Of a stretch of DNA of 64,000 nucleotides, positions 11,887 to 23,919 are shown piece by piece. Below the pieces are notes generated by a model that was given only the letters and a program-made list of their open reading frames with translations, was not told the DNA's origin and did no database searches. Every line of letters starts with the position of its first letter. The stretch's first letter is position 1. Origin of the DNA: Sclerurus mexicanus (Eukaryota > Chordata > Aves > Passeriformes > Furnariidae); assembly GCA_013396755.1 (NCBI GenBank), contig VWZF01004016.1, positions 124,598 through 188,597 on the forward strand, written 5' to 3'. The position numbers were made by a program, and so were the translations under genes.

Positions 11887-14690
11887 GTAAGGGAAGAACG
11901 GGGGTGACTTTAAATCATGGTAATGATAATGCTATAACACACAGGAATGTAGACTGTATAGCCTTTGCTAATTCACAAGTTAAAGCATTCAAATAGAGTT
12001 GGTGATTTGAAAATACTTTGAGCAGCACAGTCAACACAGTGGAGATTTATTTTCTTACAGTTCTACAATCTTCACAAGCCATGACACCATATGTGCATGC
12101 TACTGACAGTGATCACAGCGTTTTACTGTTTAATGATACTCACAGATGTGTTATTTTCTTGTTTCTTTTTTTAATTACATTTGCGGTCTGTAGATAAAAT
12201 CTGTTTATATGAAGTAATACAGACGTAGAAATACAGACTTGATGTTTCACATCTACCCTGGTTATTTGCTGAAGTTCAACTGATGTGCAGGACCAGCACT
12301 ACAGGGTGCTTGTTGTATCAGTCCAGGCACACTGCCTAAATGCTTTGCACTAAAATTCTGATGCAATATACAGCTTATTGCATCAGCATATTCCTGTGAG
12401 CTGTGAGCCTCCCTTACCTCTTCATGACTAAAATATTATTTCTGTACACTATTCAAATGTTTCTTAGAAATGATTATGCTTTTACCAGAGCCAGGTTCAT
12501 AGATTCCTGATAATCTTGATGTTAATTGAGTTTCAATTTATAGCATGGTTTGCTCTTTGTATTAAACTTTAGCTTATTACTTTTTGGCTAAATTCAATGT
12601 ATGTGAATATGACTGTGTTTAATAATTTATCTTGACGTGGCCCTTTATATGTTGGTAGTCTCACGCTTATTGCTGCATCACAGCATTACTTCTGCTCTCC
12701 TAAAATTGTTGAGTGGCATGTTTTTATTAAAAATGTGTTAAGTTTTAGATTTTAAAACACACAAACAAACAAACCCCAAAGGAATTGAGGTTATATTTGG
12801 GCTCCAAAGTGTGAAACCAATGAAACTGCAGCGGAGTTTTATAAAATCAATCCATCTCAGTACAAAGGTCAGAGTGAGTTGAAATTTAAGTAGGCTAACA
12901 CAAATACATAGCAAACACAACACTGTTTCTATTGACTCAAGCAATAAAGCAGAAATGAAGGACAAGTGCTTGAGTTCCCTGATGCAATCCTGTTTACAAG
13001 TGACATGCACAGTCCTCAGTGCAAAAGGAACCAAACAGAAAGGAAAGTGAGGATCTCCACCCACACCTCCAGTCCTCCCTTCTTCAGCCTCAGGGAGGTG
13101 TGTCCCTTCCTAGCTTTTCTCAGGGCCTTGCTCTTGCTTGGGGCCCATTTTCACTATGTCCTTGTCTGTCTTCATCACTTCTGTTTTCCCACCCTTATCT
13201 AAAAATCTGCCATTTGAGTCCCTCTAAAGTTGCTCTTCCCACATACTTTAATATATATATTTTAACATAAAAAGGACACTTTTGAGTCCTAAAAATACCT
13301 CAAGATAACATATTCAGAAATGCTAAGTCAGTTTGTGTATCATGGACAAGCTACACCCGATTTTTTAAGACTCAATTGCAAGAGGATGGGTCTCACTCAA
13401 GATCCCCTTAGAAGAGGCTGGAATTTATGTCAGAAAAAAATGAATTCCCAGTATAAAAATCACCAGTTTATGGTCTTGTAACTGCTATGTAGCTATGTTA
13501 ATGCGAGCCTAGTAAGCAGATAAACCAGTTTTGCTATGCATAAATCAATCTGTATGTGGCTTCTCTGGGCTTGGATCCTGTCTTAACTTATCTGACTGTC
13601 GGAAGTAGAAAGTGTACTGCTTTTGGTTTCCCACAAACCACCACCTTCTCTTGTACAATTTAAAAAGGTGGGGTTTAGTGTTCTTTCTGCTACCTTACTA
13701 TGAAGTCCACATCAGGTCTACACAAGGTTTGAGTTCTCAGCTAAAACTGTAATCCTTCAATGATAGGAATTCCAGCTAACTTCGTAGCCGCTACTGTTAT
13801 ATGCTGAATAATGCCTACTAATTTATTAAGTAGGCCATAGGCATCTCAGTCAAATGAATTAATTCATTTGGCTTGTTGCCATCTTCAGAAGTGCTTCCAT
13901 CATAGTAGTAAATTAATGAATTCAGGATGTTCTTGTCATCTTGTCAGGCTTAAAAGAAGAATTTTGCCTCCAGTAATTTTAGTTCTTCTCGCTAAAAGCT
14001 GTGACCTGGTAGCTAGTACTGGTCCATGAGCTCATGCCCTCTTCGTAAGTCTCCCTTTTTTAAGCTTCCCTTATCTGCAGACAAACTGTTCATCTGTCCC
14101 CAGACAGGCAGAGAACTCTGACAGCAATTACTGCAGCAAAAACACTGGTACCTTTTTTTGGAGAAACTGGCGGTCATATTTTAACTTACTAATTGCCTTT
14201 AAAGGTAATAAATCATGGTCTGTGTGAGTCTCCTTATCTTTGAGGATGTCATATGCACATTTTGAACAAAAGCTAGTGTTTTGTTAATCATTAGTGAACT
14301 TAGGCCCTTCCTGACTTTATCTTTTGCAAAACTTGTGCAATTGTACTTAAAGCATATAACTACACGATCAAAATATGTTTTACAGTCTCAGTACTTTTCT
14401 ATAGTTTGCACTCTGGGTACTTCCCTTTAATGAAAAATCTCATAGAATTATTTAACTATCCTCTGAATTATTAACGCACGAGGGTTTTTTTGAGAACCCT
14501 TCTTTACATTACTTACTCTATTTGGTGATGACAGGGGCCGGGATTAGGATTATAATCTGAATCACTGGCAGTTCCAGCTCTTCCTTGTATCCCCCCTAGT
14601 CTTTTTCGACTGCCAGGCCATTATAGTCCGTAAGAATTATTCATTTAAAGCTGAGCTGTCTCTCGGGACCTTTCCTTGGAGAATATGCAA
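11887..14690 (+). other. Sequence between the alternative and CpG-island exons of UBP1
   Basis: Intron of the alternative transcript and upstream flank of the canonical promoter. It is AT-rich with no coding resemblance. It contains a perfect 20-bp palindrome at 13851-13870. Open frames at 12738-13270 lie on opposite strands with no recognisable product. Confidence 0.6.
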
Positions 14691-15131
14691 TAATACGTGA
14701 ATAGAGCTGGATCCAGTTTGAAGGAGGTGCCAAGGGCCTGGGGCCGGGCTCCTCTCGGCGGTGCCCAGCACCAGGACAGGAGTCAATGGGCAGAAAGTGA
14801 TGCACGGCACGTTCCACCGGGGTGTGAGGAACAATGTCACCGTGGGAGGGGGCTGCCCTGGAACAGGCTGCCCCGGCCAGGGCGGCTGTGGCGCCCCTGG
14901 GCCCGGGGGTGCTCTGAGGGACGCTGGGCCAGCCGGCCCTTCCAGCTGCACCCCCGCGGTGCTCCCTGCACGCCCATCCCGCTCCGTTTGCCCTACGGTG
15001 CTGCGGGCTCGGCTCGGTGTGCCCGGGCCAGCCCCGAGCTCTCCGGACCCCCGGCCCGCTCCAGGGCTGACGGGCCGCCCTCAGGCGGGGCCGCTCCCGC
15101 CATGCCGCGGCCGGGGGGCCCTGTCACCCGC

Positions 15132-15139
15132 TGACGTCA
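15132..15139. promoter_or_regulatory. Consensus CRE (TGACGTCA)
   Basis: Perfect palindromic cAMP-response element, the CREB/ATF binding site, 46 bases upstream of the first visible UBP1 coding base and 24 bases before the inverted CCAAT box. The core-promoter position makes function plausible, but no binding data are available from sequence. Confidence 0.6.
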
Positions 15140-15163
15140 CCTGGCGTGAGGCGCCGCGCCCCC

Positions 15164-15168
15164 ATTGG
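15164..15168 (-). promoter_or_regulatory. Inverted CCAAT box
   Basis: ATTGG on the + strand (CCAAT on the - strand), within CCCATTGGCC. NF-Y sites in this orientation are common 50-100 bp upstream of CpG-island start sites. It lies just left of the N at 15182, so the true distance to the start site cannot be read here. Confidence 0.5.
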
Positions 15169-15181
15169 CCGCGCTCCCCCA

Positions 15182-15182
15182 N
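15182..15182. other. Ambiguous base / probable collapsed assembly gap
   Basis: Single N inside the CpG island. To its right the UBP1 reading frame begins at LVHDFDASLSG. The conserved preceding residues (MAWVLK...DEVIESG in mammals) do not occur to its left, where the sequence is promoter-like. At least ~40 bases, probably including the 5' UTR, are therefore missing at this N. Confidence 0.75.
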
Positions 15183-15255
15183 GGCTGGTGCACGACTTCG
15201 ACGCCAGCCTCTCGGGCATCGGGCAGGAGCTGGGAGCCGGCGCCTACAGCATGAG
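15183..15255 (+). CDS. UBP1: UBP1 exon 1 (5' truncated by assembly gap)
   Basis: Encodes LVHDFDASLSGIGQ followed by ELGAGAYSM, about residues 15-37, and the first two bases of a Ser codon (AG|). The donor GTACCG follows at 15256. This acidic N-terminal segment is shared by UBP1 and TFCP2. The start codon is not visible. An in-frame ATG at 15146 reads an arginine-rich peptide unlike the family and overlaps the promoter motifs, so it was not accepted as the start. Confidence 0.88.
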
Positions 15256-18200
15256 GTACCGCTGCGCTGCCGCGGGCCCTGCGCGCCTCCCCTCGCGGCT
15301 GGGCCTGCAGGCCCGGCCCGGGCCCCGGCACGTGTCGGGGGGGGCTCTGCCCTTAATGTGCCATCCCTGCCCTGGGAGGGACATCCCGCGGCCCTGGGGC
15401 ACGTCACCAGGCCCCACGCTCCGGGAGGGGGTCATTTTATATCGGGTATATATAAATACATACATATACTGTTTATATATATACCGGTTAAATGTAATTT
15501 TTGTTCATAATGCCCACTCACCGTTCCCTGCGCAGGTTAAAAATGCTCTTTCTGGAGCAGGTTAACGTAGTTAATGGGGTTGTGTTTATTCTGCGTGGTG
15601 ATGTTTTTCGTTCTTTTTTTTTTTTTTCTTGCCATGTAGCTCTCTCTGCCCTTCATCTCTTTGGTGGCTTCCTTGCCTTTTGGTTGTTTCACGGTTTTTC
15701 CAAAGTTAAGGCGTTTAAGTAGCGTTTGGGTGTGCTTTTTCGAAGCTAACATAACATTGTGCTTGTATGAAAGGAGTAAATTTTATCTCACCGATGGGCA
15801 GAATGTGTAGGTTCCTGAGTGACGACTTCGCATGGGGAAGAGAAGCTGTTCTGGAGACACCGGGAGACATTTTAGTCCAAGGTTTTCGACAGGATTAAGT
15901 CAGTGCTTTGAGAGAAGTAAAGCAGTTGCACTTGATAGTTTTGATGGCCTATCCTGTATGGAAGGCACGTCCTGTCTCAGGTGACCACGAGTTTCAACTC
16001 TTACGTGTATTTTAAGGCGGTACTTCCCACGTGAAGTGTTGGCAGTGCAGTTTCTTTGGACCCTTCTGCTGGTATATATGAGACTGTGAGCTCAGCAGGT
16101 TCATGGTGGGATATGGATTTGGTGGGGCTTCTGTTCTGTGTGGGGTTTGGTTGCTTTTTTTTAATTAAAAGTAAGTTTGAGAATTTGCCAGTTCAGAAAA
16201 CAAAGTGATTCGTCTCTCTTGAGGAGAATACTCCTGATGTTATATTCAGCTTGTCTGGATTTTATCCCACTTCTGTCCCGTTTCTGCCTTAGCAAACATT
16301 CATCCCGTGAAGTGGTGTGCCAGTTCTTGTGGGCAGCTGTATGGTGGATGCCTGGGTGGCTTCTCAGTGTGCAAACACCTATGGATAATGCCTGCACTCC
16401 TGCTCTTCCTTCTCTAACCACAATTCAGTTCTTCCTAGGATTTCTTATGCTTAAAAATACTGAGATTTGACTGGGTTTTTGGGTTTTTTTTAAAATATTT
16501 TCCTTTCTTTTCATAGACTTCACTCCTCCTCCCGGTAATGCTCACTGTTCAGTTTCTTGGAACTATAAGAATTGTAACCTTTGCTGTTGTTGGATGGATA
16601 GTTCTTCTGCTCATGTCATCCTGTTATGGTGGGCAGCAATCCTGAGTAGTTTTTAGTTACAAATACTTGCCTATTAGGACATTCTGAATTATCACAAAAA
16701 GAGTTGCAGCCATTAAAAACATCTAAGAAGTAAAATTGCACAAGGTAAACTATACATTGGGTTTGAATTTTGTTGCATACTTTGTCTGCAATGTATTTTT
16801 TGAAAACACATGCCAGTCATGTTGTTTGTAACTTCAATCTCTGACCACATAGTTAAAGGGTTCACCTAGTTGCAGTTAGTGTTTGTGGGATTCAGAGTGA
16901 TCTCAGCAAGCATGTAAATTATTTTATGTATTACTTAGTTTTCCACTTTAGAGAAATCATAGCCTGTTAAGTGATCTGAGAGGGGAACACTAAGAGAAGC
17001 AGCATAGCATGAAGAGTGAGAGTTACTGTTCTGTGCCAGTAGGAGCTAATTACATGTCACTTTCTTGTAGGAAAACCCAAAACAATAGAAGAAAAAGAAC
17101 TGTTACCTAGAGGAGAGTGCTTGGAGAGCTCCCTGAGTAATATTGCCCATGTATTTTGTTAGCAAGGCCTGCCCGTAACTCTTTAACCTATTAGGGTTGT
17201 ATATAGAGTAGTTGATACGTCCTGGAGTTGATGAGTCAGTGCCCTGAAGTAGAATATATGGCATTACTCCTGTGTTTATTCTTATTAAGAAAGCTGCTCA
17301 TGTTTGTTGATCAGTGACTGGGGTTTTTTTAGAAGGCAGCTAAATGCCTCCTAAATTTCTCTGCAGATTCATGTGGTTTTAAATAGGTTTCAAAATTTCC
17401 TTATAAAATCTTGAAAGCCCGTTTTTCTGATTGCTGTTCTAACATGTTCTCATGCAATAAGAAACTGCCTGTAAACTCAAAATGCAATTTCAGTGTTAAT
17501 AATAGTTGTAACAGTTGTCAGACGTGTCAAGTAACACCCCTGCCAAAACCTGGATAAAAGCATGGCACCCTTACTGATAGTGACTTTTGAATATTGATGT
17601 TATATGTAATTAGTAATGTTTTCTTACAAATCTATCTGTTGTGACACAACAGGAATTGTGTATTTTTGGGTACTGATGGTTGCTGTGAACTGTTAAAAAA
17701 ATGGAGGCTGTTTAATTGAAAAGATAAGTTTCAAAGAACTACCTGTCATCTCTCTAGCAGAATTCCAGTTTTCATCTGATGAATTATTTGATTAATAAAT
17801 CAGTTTAAGTTAAATGAGCATTAATAGATAGACAAGTATCTTAATGACTGAATTTTTATGTGTAAATTGGAAGTTTAGTGTATGGATTTATTTAAATGCT
17901 TACATTTTCAATGGTGTTTGTAGTGCTAAAAATCAAGCCTATCATGGGGAACTTGGTGATTGTTTCAGGACTAGCTGTTTGGGTATGTATTTGTAGTTTA
18001 AAACCTGAAGTTCTTTAAACTAAATTGAAAAAGATGACTCTTGGTTCTGGAATGGGAAACTCTGTACAAAAAACTCTATGAAAATACTTGCAGAGAATCC
18101 TTCATTTTTTAGAGAATCAAGTCAGTTTGACTCTGCACCATCTCCCAAACACTGAAGTGTCTTCTTAAAATGGAGCTGGCTGCTGGCCTTGGTTGGAAAG

Positions 18201-21200
18201 AACAGAAGCCCTAATGAAGTCATCAGTCTTATTTCCTTACTGTGCTGTGGAGAGCATTGCATGGTGAAGAAACTTTGTGTATCAAGTCTCCTCCACAGTT
18301 CAGGCTAAAGTAACCGTGAAGGTGGTCAGTAAGGAGTTGAGGGACGATTGTCTTACAGCCTATAGCTCTGTTTTTAGATGCAGAAGAGGGGGAGAATGTT
18401 GTCTTGTAACAGCTTTTGGGTCTCTGACATCCCTTTTTTGGCTTCTGATGAACATGATTGGGTCATGACAGTTACTGCATTAACTTTACAGCTGCTGTGC
18501 AAAAACAAAAAGAGAGTTACCTCCTTCAGGTCCTGTTTGTGGCTGCTGTTACATTATGACAGACAAAATGACTGCTTATGCTTCCCCTAACGCTTCCCAC
18601 TCTGAGACAGCTGCTGGATATGTTTTTTATTTAAAAGGAATGCTTACTTAAGATACCCTGAATTTTTTGTTTCCTTTTTCTTTTTCAGACATACACAGTA
18701 TTTTCTGCAGAATACATTTTGAAGCTTGTGCTGCAGTGGTCTGTTCTATTTTTATGCATTGCATTGTAGAAAAAGTAATTTTCACTGACATCTAGACTCT
18801 AAAATAAAATGTTATGTACTGATTAGAATTGGAGCTTGATTCTTTGTGCAAGCACACAAATGTGTAAATACCTGTCAGGAAACAGCCATTTGAAGGAAAA
18901 GAGAATCCACAGCCCTCATTCTCCTCACTTTGTTTACACCTCCTGTCTAGATCACTGACTTGAGGTTGGCTTTGGTTTGGTTGTTTCTTCTTGCTTGAGT
19001 GCATGGGTACATTACAAAAAGTCAGGGACCAGTTTAATTTTTAAGGGAAAAATGTCAAATTCCAGAACTATCTTCTCTGTTGCTGTTACATCTTGTGGTG
19101 GATGGACATCTCAGATTGAGAGCAGGGCAGCAAGTCTGCCTTTTTCTATCTTCATGCATTACTCCTGTGCAGGACCAGTTTGTACTAGAGGAGCTTTTTG
19201 TCCTCCCTGTGTTGGAGGACTGGATGCAGACCCATGGATTTGTCATGGAGAACAGTCTTACTTCTTTTTCTTTGTACCATCAAGAGCTTAGGGAGACACA
19301 GTTTTTGGTGTTGGCCTTTTATTCTTTCTTTGATTGGTTATTTTTTTGTATTTTGTGCCAGGCCGCCTTTAAGTTGAAGCCTTTAACCATCTGAGTTTCC
19401 ATGTGTCTGGTTGTGGAATTCCCAGGAACAGCAGTAGGTTTGCACCTGTCTCTCATTTGTGTTACACTTCTTGACAGCTGCTGCAGAGAAAGTTGTGTCC
19501 CAGAAATTAATTCCAGGGCTCGTCTCACATCAAACCTGCTTTTACAGACACAGAGGAGGTGTCAGTTCTCCTGTCCCTTATGTTTTTCTATGACTTGTTC
19601 ACAGCTCTTAACAGTGCAGAGCTTGGCTTTGAGATCATGACTTAATTCAAATACCGCTTGAGAAAAATTTTTCTCAAGGTATTTGCCCTTGTAAACCATG
19701 CTTTAAAGTTTCAAAAGGCCTGCATGTTCTTGGGATGCTTTAATACTCACACCCAAAAGTGTACAGTTCAGAAGGCAGATAAGGCAGATGATTGATGGAA
19801 CGTCATTTTTAATTTCGATGGCATAGTAGTTCCTGTTTTTGTAAGGACAGGAGGTTCTTCATTTATTTTATGACCCTATTATTAGAGAGGGGTTTGTGTG
19901 TGTGTTTGTGTATGTATTAGCTTTTTTAAACTGCTTCAGACCAAGTGTTGAAAAGAGTTTTACATTTATAAGGAAGGTGACTTTTGAAGGCCAGCAAACA
20001 CATCTCACAAGCTCGGGAGGATAAATTAATTTTTTTCACCTTTTTGTGCTGTGCTCATGTAGGCTACATAGCATAGGACAGCTTATCACATGTGATCCGT
20101 CCCCCTGGATGCTTTAGTTCAAGTGTCAACATTCACCTTGTTTCCGCTCCTAAGCTTTCCTACTTTTGTGCCGTGAAGTTTCATTGATGCACTTCTGTAG
20201 TATAGCTGGCTAAGACTGGCTGTTGAAGGATGTATTTACTCCCTTCTCTTGGTGTGTAAGGAAGACTGTTTCTGTTTGGTTCTTTCTGGGAATGTTTTCC
20301 TCCTCCATCTAGGAGGAAAGAATGCCTTTCATTTGAATGCTTTGGATAACACTTTCTGAGGGACTGAGATAAGACTTTTCTTACTGGACCTAATAGTTTC
20401 AAAAACTTGGTCTCAGTGTTCTTCCATCAGGAGAGTAAACCTTGATAGATTGCATTTCTCAAATGCTATAAAGAAATTAACAAAAGATGCTGCTTGTCCT
20501 TTAAAACATTGCTACTCACTTATACATCAGCTTATTTTTAGTAGTCTAAAGTTCTCTTAAATGAGACAAGTGAAGTAAAGTAGTCTTTACTTCGTAAGAT
20601 CAAAAGTTAACAGTGACAAAAAAAAAGAACAGAATCAGTCTCTTAAAGCTCTCTGGTCTCCTGTAGCCTGAAATAGTTTCAACAGTAGCAGTTTTGGAAC
20701 CCTTGTGTTTCCCCCATCTGGACAGCTCTGCTAGTGGATGCTTCGGTTTAAGTGAGAGGCTTTTTGCCGTGTAACCTGAGCAAAGCTGGCAGTAAAAGTC
20801 CCTGTCACGACTCTGCAGTGGACCAACAAAAGTCATGTTTCACCAGGTGAACAGGAGAATGACTAAAGGATGCACACATAAGTGTCCGTAAATGTGGAGG
20901 CTGCCAGGGCTTTAGTGGGGGCACATGATTTGTACTGCCAGGCCATGGGCTTCTTATAAATGCAAAAATTAGATGGAGGGTCTGAGGGGAAAAAAGCTGG
21001 AACTGAGAAGGCTGATCTGCTCTCCTGGTGTGGGGTTTGGTTTGGTTTGTTGGGTTTTTTTCCTTTTTATTTTGTTGGGTCTTAAAATAGAATCAGTTTA
21101 AGATTAGAGGTGGTAAAAAGACTGATTTAGCATCTCTGTACAGTTTCTGGGAAGGTGATTGACATAATAGCATGTATTATATGTGCTTTATAGTCTTCAG

Positions 21201-23767
21201 TTTAAGTAAAGAGCACTATTAAAAATACTAAATTTCTGTTTCCCATTGGCTTCCTTCTCTGAATTTGTGAATACTCTTTGCATTTTTTCTTCAGCTGTGC
21301 TGCGTGACCAGTGAATTTTATTTTGTAGAAAATGCTTGTCACTGAAGTTTAGCTGGTCCCTATTTAAATTGTCACTATAAAATCTTCATTTGAAATATTT
21401 TACTCATACTTCATTGACTGTTTTAATTGCCTGCAGCTTTTGTCCATTTTTAGATGGGGAAAAAAGTGTTGAAATGAGAAAATACCGACATTTCATTCTT
21501 TGAGTGAAGGAATCAAAAGGTTATTTAACTTATATTTATTTAAAGATGGTCTAGGAAGGAGTTTAAATTGCATTGGCCTATCCTTTTCTTTGGAGTATAG
21601 TAGTACCCAGAAGATTGTTTTATAAGAAAAATTTGCCTCGTGCCGTTTTCTGCAGTGTTTTTTTGGAACGGTGGCATTTAAGAATGAACATTATGCTCTC
21701 CTTACAGGTAAATTGTAGGGTTGTGGAGTTGGATGTCTATTTGTTCTTCTTCTTCGGTGGTAATTAGTCATTACCCCTTTGTAAGTCCTAGCAAAGGCAG
21801 GTTTGCTGGCTAGATCGGTCTTCTGTTTGTATTTGTTGGCTTCCAGTGCCTTGTCTCTTAACTGCTTCGTTAACCACATCACACTTTTCTTAAGCCAGAC
21901 CAGCTACAGTTTTATTGTGTAAATAAATTTAAACTGTGGGTGGAAAATGAAGACTTGAAAGATGTTTTTCATAAACACACAAAAGACTTCTCTTTTTAAT
22001 CTTATGTGTTTTGTGAAGGCAGGTGCTGCAGAACTTAGTCGGGGATTGCAGATTACTTATTTGGTGAGATGCTTTTCATGCCTTCGCTGTTGCACTTCAG
22101 CCTCTACGTGTGCATTTTAAACATTGCTCTCGTTTCCGTGTTCTTGCCATTTTAAAGTCCCTCCTCATGAAACAGTAGTGGTTTATGTGCTAAGCTGTGT
22201 GGCGAGCAGCAGTCCTTCTTGGAGCGCGTGCTTCCCTCTGCTTGTCCCAGTGCTCCCTCCTGCGCTGGGCTGCTCCTGCTGCCCACAGGGCTGGCACCAG
22301 GGCACGAGGCATCTTGTTTCTTCTCGGTCATCCTCAAGGAGCAGTATATTCTGTCTTACCAATGGATGTGGCACTCTTTTTCTCTCCACAAGTCAACTCT
22401 TAAGGATGCCCACTCCTCCCAAGTGGGTATTTCGTGTTATCTTCCTTTGTAACTTAGTTAAGCCTTCTCTGGGCTCCAGTTGGCATCAGAAGTAGTTAGG
22501 ATATGGTTCAGCAGGCTGGTAATGCTTTTTTTGGACTAGCTTTGTCCTTCTTTCATGTCTTTTTGTAGTATGTCCTGTGGTTTCTTCGTAGTGGAAAGGA
22601 ACCTGTAATGGGTGTCTTTTTTGGTAGGAGCTGGAATTCAAGAAGAATTTATAATAGAGTTCTGTTTAAATAAAGCAGGCTCTCACAGGAATGAGGAACA
22701 GTGGGAAAAAAGCTTTACTTCAAAAAATGTTGGAGTACAATGTGCAAATAATAGTGCAGTACAGATAAGACATAATTATTTTACAAAATACATTAAATCA
22801 ATGTTTATGATCAATGCAAGAGATAAAACAAGATACATGTTGGTGAAAAACTGAATCAGCAGGTGAGGTGGTGTAAGAAAACTTTGAAAATCCATTTCTA
22901 AACTGAATTTAAAAATTTCCATGGATCTACAGATGATTTAATCATAAACAAAATTTCAGTGCAAGAAAAACTCTTTGACACCTAATGTATGAAGGGTTAC
23001 TGTCTACAAGGAAGACTAATCTGCTGCTAATAGGGGTTATTCGTTTCTGTAGAAAGCAGGTGATGTGTTTGCTGGCTGTGGTGAAGCTGTCTTTCTTGTG
23101 ACAGCCTGTAGACAGCATGGATTGCTCTTTACTGTTCCGAAACTTAGCAGTGCCAGAGTTTTTCTGGTGGTTTTAAGTCTTACATAAGTGAAGTGAATCT
23201 TGGCATAAACTTTCTATAACTTTTGTGACTCTGTGGCTTAATCGTTTTTGGGCTATTGAGTGTGCTAAAGCCTAAGAATAGTTAAGACTGAAAAATCTTC
23301 AACATCCACAGAATTAATAGGTTAGGTATAACAGTACTAAGTGGGGAGAGAGATACTTTCACAGTGTAGGTAACTTACTTTGGGGAATAGATTATTTCAA
23401 AGAAGAAAGTGAAAGCCTTGCTTTCATCTGTACGTTTGTTAGGGCAAGCTTGCCTATCTTGACAAGTGAGAAGTGTAATGAAAACTGATTTTTTTCAGTG
23501 GAGACAAGAACTGAAGATTAAAATTTCATAGGAACAGCACAATTTTATTTATTGTCTGCTTAGGTCCCATGGCATTGTTTATGTATCCTAGCCTAAAGTT
23601 CTGGTGGAAAATGTTTTGGATACTGCTCATTTAGGTTTCACTAATAAACTGAGTAACATACTTCTGTATGTATTTCACTGGGGTTTTTTCAAGTCACAAA
23701 TAACTTTTTAACTTCTGGCAAAACAGGGCCAACAGTCTCACAGAGCTATTTGTTTTGTTCTTTTCAG
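15256..23767 (+). other. UBP1 intron 1 (8.5 kb)
   Basis: Largest intron of the locus, between exon 1 and the first exon of the conserved domain. It begins inside the CpG island, then becomes AT-rich. It holds an AT-rich simple tract (15437-15484), a 38-bp near-perfect palindrome (19648-19685) and a mildly GC-richer patch near 22200-22340 whose open frames on both strands have no family resemblance. No conserved exon was recognised. Confidence 0.75.
19648..19685. repeat. 38-bp near-perfect inverted repeat
   Basis: Left arm CAAATACCGCTTGAGAAAAA and right arm TTTTTCTCAAGGTATTTG are reverse complements except for an extra GC in the left arm. There is no spacer, so it could extrude a cruciform. 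It is too short and loopless to resemble a microRNA precursor. Confidence 0.75.
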
Positions 23768-23919
23768 TGATGTTTTGGCACTGCCTATTTTCAAACAGGA
23801 AGATTCCAGCCTTCCACAAGAAAATGAGACCAAACATCCCCCCTTCCAGTATGTTATGTGTGCTGCAACATCTCCAGCAGTAAAATTATATGACGAAACT
23901 CTCACATACTTGAATCAAG
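23768..23919 (+). CDS. UBP1: UBP1 exon 2 (start of shared CP2 region)
   Basis: 152 nt, residues ~38-89. The acceptor ends TCTTTTCAG. The first T completes Ser of exon 1 (AG|T) or Arg of the upstream alternative exon (CG|T). It encodes DVLALPIFKQEDSSLPQENE and onward through FQYVMCAATSPAVKL to TYLNQ. This is the entry to the CP2 DNA-binding domain and the first exon common to both N-termini. It ends with the first base of a Gly codon. The donor GTTGGT has T at +3, weaker than usual. Confidence 0.95.

Larger units (their letters stand above)
14690..15440. promoter_or_regulatory. CpG island / canonical UBP1 promoter region
   Basis: Abrupt change from AT-rich flank to about 750 bases of GC- and CpG-rich sequence around UBP1 exon 1. 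This is typical of a housekeeping vertebrate promoter. It contains a GC box (GGGCGG near 14880), a full palindromic CRE at 15132-15139, an inverted CCAAT box at 15164-15168 and an E-box CACGTG at 15329-15334 inside intron 1. Several long open frames here on both strands are by-products of high GC and are not called as genes. It ends at an AT-rich (TA)n-like stretch at about 15437-15484. Confidence 0.8.

Noticed and set aside
15146..15181. In-frame ATG upstream of the UBP1 exon 1 coding sequence.
   Set aside because: The peptide is arginine/proline-rich and unlike the conserved N-terminus, and it overlaps the CCAAT box; the real start is probably missing at the N.
14637..15565. Several long open frames on both strands across the CpG island (up to 249 codons).
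   Set aside because: They overlap each other in different frames, cross the N, and arise from high GC with few stop codons. Only the exon 1 segment after 15182 matches a known protein.
22612..22854. 80-codon open frame in UBP1 intron 1 following a TTGGTAG acceptor-like site.
   Set aside because: The A-rich frame has no recognisable family and no matching donor in a UBP1-compatible phase.
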